NCBI GenBank assembly: GCA_009617715.1
Contig: VTFK01000090.1
Span: 1 to 64,000, forward strand
Direction: 5' to 3'
DNA length: 64,000 nucleotides
DNA from: Plectrocnemia conspersa
Taxonomy: Eukaryota > Arthropoda > Insecta > Trichoptera > Polycentropodidae
The position numbers were made by a program, and so were the translations under genes. Under the pieces are notes generated by a model, which had not been told where the DNA came from, ran no database searches, and saw only the letters and a program-made list of their open reading frames with translations. Of the stretch, positions 50,520 through 62,599 are shown in pieces; the first letter of the stretch is position 1; each line of letters opens with the position of its first letter.

Positions 50520-51000
50520 CAAAGTGCAAAACTTTAGTCCCGCGGCGACTAAACCGACAAAACAGAGTGTTTATTCCTCGGTTATCTTAGACGTAATAAA
50601 ATTTTCCATGCAAATAGCGTCGAATGCGGCCGCTTTCCGGCCCCTACTACTAGGTGGCCAGAGAAGTTCAACTATCGGCCCTGACAGTGAGCATTATTCA
50701 AAAAACTTGCCAGTTACGTGCCCGGCGCTAACGGGCTGTGAAAAATTGGCGAAAAATATTTTTCGCCGACACGGAAAACGATGTTTCAACGGCGACAATA
50801 AAAAACGACAACGCAACAGAGACACACGAGAAAAAAATGTCGTATTTAGCGCCGACCAACTAAAAGGCAATTCTGCTTTTTCGCTTGTGCGCGTTTATTG
50901 TCAGAGAGTGTTTTTGACATGGAAGGAAGTTGACTTTTTAAACCCAATTCATTGTTTACGCTTTGGGTTAATTAAAACGTGAAGTAATTACTCTTAAATA
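50520..51000. other. GC-rich island with the longest open frame in the window
   Basis: A plus-strand frame is open from about 50524 to 50982; the first ATG is at 50608, giving about 124 residues. It has no signal, membrane segment or recognised domain. The island carries a hairpin TTTAGTC/GACTAAA at about 50534-50554, an ATGCAAAT octamer at 50608 and a perfect 20-bp palindrome GGCGAAAAATATTTTTCGCC at 50748-50767. I favour a conserved non-coding or regulatory element over a gene. Confidence 0.35.
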
Positions 51001-52150
51001 CACGTTAGTGGGCGGATATAAATCTTTGTAAATGGTTGTTTAGTCAACTATCGTTCGCAATCTATATAGCCATATAGATAATGAACGAGCAAGGAAACCT
51101 CGACCAATCAGACCAAGCGTATATAAACGCATATATAATGCATATAATTAACTTTTATTTGAAATACCCCTCTAAAAATACTTCCGTTCAGAATTTACTT
51201 TCAAAGAAAACTTACACTTAATATATTTAAGTTGAAACACTAGAAAGTTCAATTAAACTTTCACTAAGTTATCATAGACATTTTTTTCACGTCAACTATA
51301 GTCTTTTTTTTAATTTTTTTTTTATTAAATACAATATGTATAACAATTATGCAAACTGTACGTGACTAAAAATTGTTAAACAATAATAATATTTTTTAAC
51401 TAAATAACTGTAAGTACTATTGCGTATTTGTATTGTATTAAATTAAATTAATAAAAAATAAATAAAAAATGGATATTATCCGACCAAAACCCATACAAGC
51501 ATTATGAAATACAATAAATATTTTTTCATACCATTTTCCCCGAATTTTCCATTAGTTAAAGCTTTACTTGTCATATCAAATAAAATAACAACGCAGATTA
51601 ATCCAGGTGCGTAATTTTTCAATTAAATTATTATTTCATTCTCTTAAAAAAACAAATAATCTGATTTATTATTAATACCATTTTTACTTTTACATAAGGC
51701 ATTACCCGTCCATATAATGAAATATGGGTGTACATAGTAGTAGTAGTTAGAAATTTTCGCAAATCCTTCATCCTTCGCGTGTTACGAACGCAGCAGCAAA
51801 AAGCCTGTCGAGCAGTTTTCTATATAGAAACTATAATTTCATTAGGTGGGGAAGCTCAACATTTTCGCCAAAAGCACCTATATTCATTGTCGTTCCAACT
51901 TCATCTACATCAAAATGCAGACTAGGGGATGTAACATGCGCTGGAATTTCTATGTATGTGAGTCTTGTAATTTAGTTAAATGCTCAAAGCTCTCCGTCAA
52001 ATACTAAAATATATAATCAAATTAAATCGGCAAACTTTAGAGATGAAAGTGGCGATTTCATTAAAAATATTATGAAGCACTTAACAACGATATTATATAA
52101 AAGTATACATGTTTGGTATAGATTTTTTTAACAATATATTAAAATATAAC
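51001..52150. other. Intergenic DNA, nothing supported
   Basis: AT-rich; a 65-codon plus-strand frame at 51728-51925 in a slightly GC-richer patch lacks supporting features. Confidence 0.4.
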
Positions 52151-52154
52151 CTAT

Positions 52155-52232
52155 ACTATAGCGTTTTAAACAACTATTACTTTTATAGTTATTTAAAACA
52201 CAATTTTTTTTAGTTATTTAAAACGCTATAGT
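52155..52232. repeat. Inverted repeat with internal direct repeat
   Basis: ACTATAGCGTTTTAAACAAC at 52155-52174 is matched in reverse near 52213-52232 (one mismatch). TAGTTATTTAAAAC occurs twice in direct orientation in the same 80 bp (about 52186 and 52211). Suggests a small foldback or palindromic duplication. Confidence 0.7.
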
Positions 52233-55200
52233 TATTTAACAATGAACTTTCCATACATACTTTTTATGTTTATTATTTCCTTTACACATAAAATTAAATT
52301 TAGTCAAATAAGTAAAAAATTGTTTTCTTCAGGGATACTAGTTTGGCACGATAATTTTACTTAAAATATTAGACAAAGAAGAAGCTTGATATATTGAAGT
52401 AAATTTTCTAAATAAAAGTTTATTACTACAGTATTAAATAACCAGCAAAATTACTAGTCATATTAAGTTTCTGAGAAACTTTCATCCGCTAAAATGTATA
52501 AATAAAACTCAATAAAAACATGTATATGATTGAGGCAACGATCTTGGCTGATACATACATAATTAGGAATGTATTTTTTTGTGTTTTCTTTTTATTTTAA
52601 GCAGTTTTAATTTTTTTAATTTACAATGAATATGTTCACAAAGATAAAAATAATTCTTTAAAAAACATCTTGTTGGATCATTAACATATAAGCTATATTA
52701 AATAAATAATTAGATTCTGTTTGGCGAAAGTTATATATCCGTTTGAGAGTAAATTATTAATTCTATGAACTTCAAAATGTCGAAATATCCGTAAACAGCA
52801 ATAATTTATCATTGACAATAAGTAGCGTAGATAAGTCTTAAATTATTTAACTAAATAATACAGATATTGTTTAAGGATTTAATATTTTAAAAATCAAAAT
52901 GTAAAGTTTATATTTATAACCTATGTATATAATTTAGTATATTTTAACTTGATAAACGATTGATGTCTTGCAATACGAATACAATAAGTCTTCGAACTTA
53001 AACTCAAAAATAAAGACAGTTAATAATTCCTTAATTATTCAGACATCGTATTTGTTAATGATGTGCACCTATTTTAATTTTTAATTAAAATATCAATAGT
53101 CTAAAAATAATAGCAGTATTAAATAATTTCTTATTTATGAATAAGTAAAAAGATTTATTTTAATACAATATTATCCTAAGATAAATCTTTATAACTGTTG
53201 GTTCAAGTAACGTTTGTTATAACATTTTTTATGTAAATATTTAATCTTAAAAATTGAATATCTCTAATGCAAAACGCGGTGCAAAGTTTTCTCAGAGACC
53301 TGAATAAATAGTCAGACGCTATCAGTCACCGTTGTCTCTGACACGCGGCGCACCATTATATGATAACGTAAAGCCAGACTTACACCATATAAAAATATTT
53401 TTTTAATATTATATAAATAAATTTATAAATTATAGTTAATAAAATTAAGAAACAACTCTGTACTCAATCAAGCGCAATTTTATAACTAGTTGTTGATTAT
53501 TTTAATTGCAAAAAATAAAAGTTCAACGTAATATGAGCTTATTATAAAAATTGCTTATACATATTGTATTAACTGCTGTTGCTGATTTTTATCTTAAATG
53601 TGGTGAATCACAAAACGAAAAAAGGGAGTTTTTAAGTACCCTGTCATTGTTAAACATGGACTGCCCGAAGCGAATTCTTCATTTGGCGTGTCTTGAAAAC
53701 AGCTCCTAAGACACTTTAAAACAGTAATTGCAAACCATTTAAGCTTGGTTACAAAACAACAACAAATTATTCTTTACATTAGTGACTATTTTTCTGCTGA
53801 ATTGCATTTGCTAAATTTTCAATTGAAGGTTGCAAGGTTGATCCAAGCATGCGCTACTAATTTAATCTGTCAGTTGGTTTATTAGTAAAACCATCCTTAG
53901 ATTTTTCAGGATACTAAAAATGTCCATTTATCTGTTTTAAGCACTCCAAATTTATCATTCGTAGTGGCACTCTCCTTCATTCTCCAAACGTTTTATATTC
54001 TATATTTTAAAGTTTGAAACTCAACTTGAGAAACTCTTGAACCTAGATGATAACTTAAAAATCTGCAAGTCGCATCTCCAAATCATCAATTTGCATCCAT
54101 TGGAATGCATTAAATTTTTAAAGTACTCTAAACTATTACTTACGGATACTTAATCATTGTGATTGTCAGTTTTAGGCCTCAACATTGCATTAAACTTCGC
54201 CGTACTGGTCAACAATTTTTATAAAACCAGCAGATTAATTTTAAATTTAGGTAAGGTTGTTACAGACGTCGTTTTCAATGTCAAAAATAACAATCTATTA
54301 TCATTGACTCTTGACTAACAGAAAATAAAAATATAAATGATTAAAGGCAGAAAATAGCATCATGACCACTCGTATAGCTAACGAGAACTCTAAATTGGAC
54401 CCTACGCCTGCTACTACATTTTTATTTAATCTGAACATTTTTTGCATTCGACACCGCCGTCTGATACCGACACCTGTGAATTGGACTATACATTGGCTTT
54501 TGCAATAAAAAATGTATCTAATATATAGTATTATATATAAGCGTTTAACAAGCATTAACATTGTTTAAGCTATAAACATTTAATCATCGTATTTTAAAAG
54601 ATAAATTTGTAATATATTTACCTTCAACTTTTACTTATTACAAAATATATTTATTTAATGCGTAAAATATTAAAATTTTAAATTTGTGTATGTCAAGCTT
54701 TAGTAAAACGAGCTCGATAATGCACCTTATGCATCAGAGTGCAGAAAGTCATCTGTCACATCACCTACTTGTACGTACGTTATTTATGAAGCCTTAACGC
54801 ACTGAATTTTAATAAATGTTGCTATATACTTATATAAAAATACATAAATATTAAAAACTTTTCCCTTATACACCCTTCTTAGAAGAAAATATGCTTATTC
54901 CTAAATATCAACATTTATTTTTTATATTTACAAACGCATTTTGATATTTTTTTATATTATAATAGTAAATATTATTTTATATGATAAAAACTACCATATA
55001 ATATATATTCTTTCCATCTCATGTGAAAACAAATCTCTAACAAAATAAATACGTTAGGTTATCCGCAATCAGCGAGACCTTTCGCCAACGTGATTATATC
55101 CCAAAATATATTTTTTCCGTAGTTTTCCGTAAATGAATTAGACGCCAATTTTTCTTCGTACAAAACAACGTTAACGTAGCTGTCACTCAAATTGTGCCGT

Positions 55201-56000
55201 ATATGGAATTGATTGATAGAAATAATTATGACGGAAAATGAAGTTACTAATATACGACTGAACTGAATTATAATAATAAATATAACAAAATAAAAATTAA
55301 TACTTTTGAGTAAATGAATATTAACATGACCATTTTTTGTATTTAAATATTTGGTTATAATCTACATATATATTAGATAGAATAAGAGAATAAAATAGAT
55401 AAATGATTTGTTAAATGATGTTATTTTTACAAGCAATTGTAAAAATTATATAAAACAACAAGAATATACTTTCGCAAAATTTAAAAAAATACATATTAAA
55501 CTGATTTATTAGGCAGGTTATATGGTAGCAAATTAAATTTATAGTGAAAGGATGCAAGTGCATTAAAACAGAAGCAGAAAAGTAATAAGTATCTATCAGG
55601 GAAATTTGGATAAAGTACAGCACTACGGTCCACACTGATGACTTGTAAAAACAAGTCTAATAAAAAATTGGACGGGGATTAATAAATCCAATTACACCTC
55701 TTAATATTAGTAAGCGAGCACTAAGCCTTCCTTAGACTGATTATGTGTATAAAAATTAATACATAATTCCCAAATCGATATATTTCATTTGGGACTCGCT
55801 CTCGATAACACTTCGTCAAGGATTTCAATTTAAGATCTTCAAGTTGGACTCATTGAGTTCGTATGAACTCGAACTAAGTGAAGCCGCTGATCATTGACAA
55901 ACAGAGAAAATCGAAAAAAGTATATGCTTTCCTCTTCACGTTAACCATTGTCTAGTTCGACGTACAAAATCCAGAGTTTGACTAGTTCTTTTCAGCGCAG
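52233..56000. other. Intergenic DNA with a few less AT-rich patches
   Basis: Patches at 53270-53370, 53620-53880, 54360-54490, 55050-55240 and 55700-56000. None gives a recognised frame or RNA gene. The 86-codon (54301-54561) and 74-codon (55411-55635) minus-strand frames lack features. Confidence 0.35.
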
Positions 56001-56002
56001 AC

Positions 56003-56254
56003 ATGCATAAGAGGACTTCTAATATTAATTACAAACTAAATGACGGTCTTGTATCTAAAATAAATATCCCAGACACATATATCAAGACCGCAATATTCGT
56101 CATATTCGATACTAATCACATTTTTGTGATAAAATTATGTTTCGATATTAATCGCTACATAGAAAAATGTGATCAAGATAAAATTGCATTAAAAAACTCT
56201 AATTTTATTAAAAAATATTTTAATTTGCACCACCAAAGAAAATATGGTTATTAA
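56003..56254 (+). CDS. Hypothetical 83-codon open frame
   Basis: ATG at 56003 is preceded by TTTTCAGCGCAG, which could be a splice acceptor, and the frame runs to TAA at 56252. The product is basic and polar (INIPDTYIKTAIFVIFDTNH in the middle, HHQRKYGY at the end), with no signal peptide. In AT-rich DNA a frame this long can arise by chance, and no domain is recognised. It might be a final exon if an upstream exon exists. Confidence 0.2.
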   Translation: MHKRTSNINYKLNDGLVSKINIPDTYIKTAIFVIFDTNHIFVIKLCFDINRYIEKCDQDKIALKNSNFIKKYFNLHHQRKYGY

Positions 56255-56319
56255 ATATTTTAACCACGATCTGTAGGTTTTTTATCCTAACTTTTCCCAC
56301 CAAGCAAGTCATGTTAAAT

Positions 56320-56620
56320 ATTTGCTGATTTTTTCCGCTCCTGTCAAAAATCTCGTCTATGTTGGATTAATTTTTCATAAAGCTGCAACATTTAGCGCTC
56401 GCGTGCGGGCTCCCGATTTTCCGGGGCACCTTAAGCCCGAGGCCCTGTTTCAAATTGAATTTTTAAAAGTGCCGGAAAATTCTCGTTTTCGCATCCACCG
56501 CACGCCCGTGCTTTCTCGGCCACCGAGAAGTACGCGGGGAATAATTGAAGTTATGATCCCAAAGAGAAACTTTTCATTGTTCGCTTGCACCGCTCTGGCA
56601 GAGTAGAGTAATGTGTATGT
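56320..56620. other. GC-rich island
   Basis: About 300 bp including TCGCGTGCGGGCTCCCGATT at 56399. A 94-codon plus-strand frame (56322-56606) is open but has no domain. It ends near CTCTGGCAGAGTAGAGTAA. Candidate conserved or regulatory element. Confidence 0.35.
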
Positions 56621-56639
56621 TTGGAGAGTGAAAATAATA

Positions 56640-58700
56640 AAAAAAATCTCTCAAGAAAAAAATTGCTGGAAGCCAACTGACGAGACGTCTTATATTCAAA
56701 GAAGTCAATTTTGAAACTTTCAAGAAGCAGTTTGCCGTTAAATTAATATTTAAGTTTTAGGTTTTGACTTTTTATTGTATTTTTATTAGTATTATATGTT
56801 GTACTTTATTATTATGCCCAATTTATCGCATGATTTTATTTTTTTAATTTAATTAAAATTGCCGAGAAATAAAACTTTTTAATACAACAATTAACATAAA
56901 TATTAGCTCAAATGTAATTTTTTAAAATGTATATAAATTAATAACATGTACATAATTATTCGATATTTTTAATTAATGGTTTTCTTTAACATAATTGTAA
57001 AACTGTATATTTAGCTAATAATAGGACAGTGATGCTAAAGCAGGACTAATTAACTAATATTTTTAATTTTTGCACAAAATTTAAAAAGCAATAGATAATT
57101 GCCTCTGTTTTTTCATTATATTAGTTGAAACACACTTCATAGATATAAAAATTCAAAATAAAAAAATCAGTTTCAGTTACATAGCTATCGTTTAGGGCAA
57201 AGTTTTAGATTAAAAAAATCCAATAAAAATCTAAAGCAATATACATATTATTAATTTTAATTACCGTTTAATTTGTGGTGTTTTGGTACATCATTACAAA
57301 AGCTTTTAAATTTATGTTTGTCTTAATGACATCCAATATTAAAAACTAATAAAATATTAGTATTTTTTAATATTTTATTCACATTCCATCCACTGTCTTA
57401 GAAGGGATAAAATATATTATAGTAACAAGCAACTGATGTATAGTTATATAGTTTTCGATTTGACCTGGTCGGAATGTACCATTTAAGACATTTTTTGCAG
57501 TGGTCTTAGAGCTACATACACAAAGCCAGGTCCTTCATATAGTATCAGCCAAGAGACTGCGCCCACTTTTAAATCATCCTTTATCGGAGCCCCTCAGAGA
57601 CTGCAGTCTTTAAAACTGTATCCACGGAATAGGACTAGTCAAGAGTCTATGCCACTTCCTCTTCCTAAAGACGACAACATCATCGCCACATAATATATTA
57701 GTAATAATATATAATTATTTATGAACCCATATATTTTTAATATAAAAATATATTGAATGTAAATACATGTGTGTACTTATTTTAAACTCTCTAGTTTTTT
57801 AACACATTTCAAACGACCTTAGAGTGTATTTTATTATTCAATAACACACTCGAATAGGTTTTGCAGAATTTTCAATACTTTCACGTATTTTTGCAAATCC
57901 AGCGGCCGAGTTTGCTACGTCCATTGACTGAAAGTTCTCACACGTTTTCGCCTAGTTAGTCACATATTGTCCGAGTTTTCTGCTTTGGAAACTGGTACAT
58001 AATTTATAAATGTAGTCGGGCCTCACACCCTAAACTTATATATGTTTAGTTCGATAAACTTAAAAGTTTCACTTCCAGATATGTGTGTATACTTTTCCCA
58101 GCGGGAGTAGCATAAAAGTATTGAAAGGCGACGTCTCGCCATCATCAAATCCTCTTCAGCTAAAGTCTCGAAGAGTTTTTTTTTTAGATTTGAAGTGTCT
58201 GTAGGTTATAGATTTATATTTATGAATCAATTCACTAACATATAACTGTCTATATGTGTCAAGATACAAGCACTTCTTAAAAACTTATCTAAAATATTCA
58301 GTGACAAAAATAACAATATTATTTAAAATTTGGTGTAGAGAATTTAAAGGGCCAACTCAACACGCTTTGAGTAATTGACTTCAAATTTTGTAGTCATTTA
58401 TTTCAATGGGTGTATAATATGTATGTATAAAAATATAAGTACCGCTTAGGGTGTATGTACTTTGTATTTGTATAATAAAATTCTAAGATAATCCATGAAA
58501 GTTGAAAATTAAAATATACTTTTTATGGAAAAATTGTATAGCATGTTATATACAAATAAAATTAAAATAATTGAAAGGCGCGTTTTTCCTTAAAAAAAAT
58601 GAATAAAATACGCTGATGTGGGTAGAAATAAATGCCGTATTTGCTTCGAAAAACAGTCATAACGTTTTTTATAATCATTTAACTAAAACTCAATTGAACC
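56640..58700. other. Intergenic DNA, islands at 57470-57690 and 57830-58170
   Basis: Mostly AT-rich. The two patches hold no long frame. The first has repeated CAGAGACTGCAGTC-like words; the second has CCAGCGGCCGAGTTTGC at about 57898 and TTCCCAGCGGGAGTAGC at about 58096. Confidence 0.35.
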
Positions 58701-59220
58701 GTTAAACTCAAATCCCAGTGTGGCTCGATCAACCAAATTTCATTGTATCGTACACATTCCGGGTATATCGCGAAGGGAAAACGTTTTTACTTTTCATCAC
58801 GAGCAAAGTGGCAAGCGGCTTTCATTACACCCCTGGGGGTTCACCCTAGCAGGCCAATAATAGAAACCTGAATTCATTTCTGGCTTTCTGGCATACTTCT
58901 GGCGGATGTCGCGATATCGATAGGAGTTGTTTTTTAAGTTTCTTTTCAAAAGAAGAAATAAGACGGAAAATTCCAATCAAAGTTGATTATGTTGGTTTTT
59001 ATTGAATAGAGAGACAAGCATTCCGCAAACCCACAAAGCTTCGAGCACCGACGAGGATAAAAGCTCAGTAAAGCTGTGTACATCGCTTTATCATTTCCAC
59101 GCTCGGGTAACGTTATGTCATACATCGCTATACACCCTCTTGGGCTATAAAACAATTACATTCCTGCTGAAAACACTCGTGTGTATGTGTGTGTGTGTAT
59201 GCGAATAAAAATAATTCGCG
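58700..59220. other. GC-richer island with short GT microsatellite
   Basis: Block containing CACCCCTGGGGGTTCACCCT near 58828. Frames of 68-69 codons are open on both strands (58946-59155 and 59002-59208) with no features. A TGTGTATGTGTGTGTGTGTA run lies at about 59179-59198. Confidence 0.35.
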
Positions 59221-60584
59221 AGCAATTTATTCCTTTGTGTTAATTTAAACGATAATTAAATTGTGTCGGCTCAACGGTCAAGATAATGGTTCTGTGCTAT
59301 AATAATAAATTTCATCTCGCCTGGGATATCTCATTTATTAATATTAATACTAACTCCAATGAGTTTGCCTATCATGTAGTAACTCGATTTAATGAGAGAG
59401 ATCTAATAAACTATTATAAATATTAATAAATCTAAAAACATATGTTTATAATCTTAGACAAAAAAGTAAAACACTCCACATCATCCTTATTATTCAAGTG
59501 GAATAAAAGAAATATATATTTCGAAGCCAAAAACTTTAAGTAATGTTAGTAACCTATAATTTCCACAATTTAATGTTTTTCTATAAAATAATGTGAATTT
59601 GATGTTTACTTGGGAATCCTTGCCGATCTCAAAAAAGTTGACTTAGATATTTTTAATTTTATACTAAATTATTTGTTAAAAAAATTTAATTAAAATTATC
59701 TTACAGTTTGTCAGACCAAACGTTTTTCGCTTGACATTTAAGTATCCAGCCTAGTTGCTGTCCATTTCATTCTGGTCATTAAAGTTTTTATTTTTATGGC
59801 AAAAACTTATTTAAATTATCGCAATAACACATGTATAAAAAAAAGTATCACAATACGCGTTAAAAGCGCAATAAACATATTTCATAAGTCTTTTCTACCC
59901 ACCGACAAGTTTATTTTGTATGTGACTATCAAAAATCTAAGGTATATGCTAAAAGCATTTATAATTATGATTAAATGCTTTTACAAACACAAAAATATGT
60001 ATTGAATTGATCAGAAATTTCACTAACAAGTTCAGCGAGTTCCAAGTTGGTAACCCTAATATACACACAATAATTAGTGTTCTTTTAAGATTCATGCGCT
60101 TAAAATGTATGTCAATTTTTATTGAAAAGCAAAAAGAGTTACAAGACTTTATTGGGTATTACTTTTATCTATTGACTTCACAGTGCTAAATATTGGAATG
60201 TTGTATACATGTTTTACTTGTGGATGTAAAATATTAACATATTTTTATCGATTTGCTTTTAGTCTAATTTTATTATGTCATAAATTCAGTTAAACTAAAA
60301 GAAAATAATATAACTTAAAACAATCATATTAAAATGTTTTTTTGCTTTTCTTGATAAATAATTATAATCATAACTATATATAATATGAATATACTGCATA
60401 TTATTATTGCATTAAACGTAAATTTTATTGCACTAATAATATTTTTATAAATTTAGATTGTTAAAAAAATTACCGGATAAATTAGTATAATAATCGTTTT
60501 TTAAATGGCACTCGTAACAAAATTACAAAGTTTGTAGTTTAAAATACATCATCAGATCACTCTCTGTTTAACTCTTCAGTAACT
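59221..60584. other. AT-rich upstream region of the secreted-protein gene
   Basis: Two consecutive plus-strand frames (59796-60005, starting at ATG, and 60007-60189) lie close together and could be a decayed coding sequence, but neither is recognised. TCAGATC at about 60552 and TCAGTAA at about 60577 resemble arthropod initiators upstream of the ATG at 60585. Confidence 0.35.
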
Positions 60585-61265
60585 ATGTTGTTACGGTTAT
60601 TCTTACTTTACATATATATCCTAACTTCCAATGCTCAAGTTGCTAATAAAAATAATTATGTAAGTATTATATTAAATTTAAAGCTCGATAGTAAAAATAT
60701 ATTTTTTTTAATTGATTTATTTAGGGTCCATATAAAATACAGGTTGACTACATTAAAACTTGTCAAATCCCAAATTTGGAACCTCATTCTTCATATCTAG
60801 CATACAACACCAGCTCTGACAATGTTATAAATTCTAATTTCACTGTGTTGAAAGATGTGGGGCCTATTATCGTATGTAATAAAGCTAATCTTCATATGTA
60901 ATAAACCTAATCTAACCTAAAACATCTATAAAATATTTATTGAAAACAGGCAAAATTTATTTCTTACAAATACCAGAATGGCAAATTTATTGAAGATTAT
61001 ACAAATATATATAAACCGATTTGCAAATCTAAATTTTTATTAAAAGTTTTTCCAATCAAAATAGAGTACGACAGTAAATGTTTTTTTATAAAGGTAATTG
61101 CTTTTTATATGTAAAATTTTTTTAAACATTTTATTAATTTATGTTTATTTTCAGAATGTATACATTAAAAAAAATGTCGATTTAGATGATTTTTTTCATA
61201 AAATCATTGGAAACAATTATTTTTATGGAAAACATAAGGTTTGTTTTCAGCTGGTTTACCAATAA
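60585..61265 (+). CDS. Small secreted four-cysteine protein, four exons
   Basis: The exons are 60585-60659, 60725-60871, 60950-61093 and 61155-61265. Every junction is GT-AG in phase 0 and the total is 158 residues. Residues 1-17 (MLLRLFLLYIYILTSNA) form a signal peptide. The mature part has Cys38, 99, 118 and 152, enough for two disulfides, and N-glycosylation sites at Asn53 and Asn63. The order YKIQVDYIKTC, NFTVLKDVG, KFISYKYQNGKF, YKPIC, then a late Cys near the C-terminus (KVCFQLVYQ) recalls the small beta-sandwich proteins of insects grouped as DUF1091 or ML (MD-2-like lipid-binding). That link is by pattern only. The introns are 61-78 bp. AATAAA overlaps the stop codon and recurs at about 61352. 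Expression site and ligand are unknown. Confidence 0.78.
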
Positions 61266-62340
61266 AGAACGAGTTGCGTGTACAGATATATCATTTGAAG
61301 TCATGAAGAAATGATGATGTTTTAGTTTAAATTGATTTGTATTTTAAATGAATAAATAAATAAAAAAAACTACAATATGTTTTATTTTATTACTATTTTA
61401 ATATCATCTAATAAAAAAGTATTCTTTTTAATAAATGTAAAGTAAATAACAATATTACCAATGATAAAAGCTAATTTTATATTTTAAATGGTTAGTAAAT
61501 TTTTGACAAATTGACACATTGATAGTATTAAAACTTATTTATATTTTTATTACATACTGACTTAAAATAAAAACAATTTTTAAGATATTTGTGATATTTT
61601 ACCAAATACTTTTTTAATCAAAATATAAAACTTCTTTTTTTTCGTTTAATATTCTAATTAAACTACTCAATATGTTGGAACCACTTATTAAAACTACTGA
61701 TTTTTAAAAATATTCACTGACATTAATTTGACAAATTTACAAATTTACTAATAATTTGTTATAAAAATATAAAATAATGGTTTATCAGGATTATTTATAT
61801 ATATATATATATTATACTAGGCTAAAATTTATTAAAGATATAAATTATTAAACGAGACAGCATGAAGACATAATTAATATTACCATTTATGCCATTTTAC
61901 AGACTAGGGTTTCTCATATTGGACACTTCCTCATACCGGGTTGAAATCGACCTTCATCTAGAATGAAATAAATTATCTCAGTATTTTTAAATTAAATAAA
62001 TAATCTAAGCAATAAAACGAGCAGTTAATAATTTAAAATTTAACTCCATGACATATGATATATTTTGCTTTATGAATATTATAAATAAAATAGCTTTGAT
62101 AAACATATATTTAAGAAATAAAATCTTTTTTTTACATTTAAATGCAATAAATTCAAAAAATACAATTACCTTTGACAACAACGTTTTAAAAAAGAAAAGC
62201 AAAAGCAGGAAGAGAAAATATTTAGGTATGTAATATAAAAAATGATTCTTGAAAAAGAAGGTAGTCATTTAGTTTAATTCTTAGTTTAGTTACAAAAGAC
62301 CCTTTTATATTCTATAAATGTTTTATTATTTTTCTACATG
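61266..62340. other. AT-rich intergenic DNA with (AT)n run
   Basis: A TATATATATATATATATA run lies at about 61796-61812. The frames at 62005-62268 (-) and 62048-62233 (+) overlap on opposite strands and are Ile/Phe/Lys-rich. The plus frame ends in KKKSKSRKRKYLG just before GTATGT, but no partner exon was found. Confidence 0.4.
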
Positions 62341-62355
62341 TTTATTTTATATATA

Positions 62356-62432
62356 CTAAGTATTAGTCTTGCTGTCTAGTATCTTTGATTTTTCATTTAA
62401 AGCTTTTTTTACAGCTGCGTCAAGCTTCTGAG
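62356..62432 (-). CDS. Possible terminal coding exon of a minus-strand gene
   Basis: After the acceptor TTATTATTTCTAG, one frame encodes QKLDAAVKKALNEKSKILDS, then KTNT and TAG. The peptide is a well-formed charged helix. AATAAA on the minus strand follows within about 15 bp, and again nearer 62327. A candidate first exon starts at ATG 62546 (MEFFKTDIRSLFC), with a weak GTACTT donor whose phase fits, which would make a 38-residue product. Alternatively the upstream exons lie beyond the window's right end. The family is unknown. Confidence 0.35.
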
Positions 62433-62555
62433 CTAGAAATAATAATTATGTATTGAGCATTTATTGGGTATTTTTGTAAATCTGAATTTAATAAATAAGC
62501 AAGTACAGCAAAAAAGAGATCTAATGTCTGTTTTAAAAAATTCCATAGACTTGAA

Positions 62556-62569
62556 TGGCAACGCTGCCA
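62556..62569. promoter_or_regulatory. TGGCAACGCTGCCA palindrome, insect core-promoter-like
   Basis: TGGCAACGCT fits the Drosophila core-promoter motif TGGYAACRCT. Here it is extended into an inverted repeat TGGCA-ACGC-TGCCA. It lies 10 bp upstream of the ATG at 62546 on the minus strand, which would suit a promoter for the exon at 62356-62432. Confidence 0.4.
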
Positions 62570-62599
62570 AACACTTTCATATTACCGCTTTTAGTAAAA

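Noticed and set aside
60007..60189. 60-codon frame upstream of the secreted-protein gene as its extra exon
   Set aside because: It has no ATG and no splice border in phase, and exon 1 at 60585 already carries a start and signal peptide.
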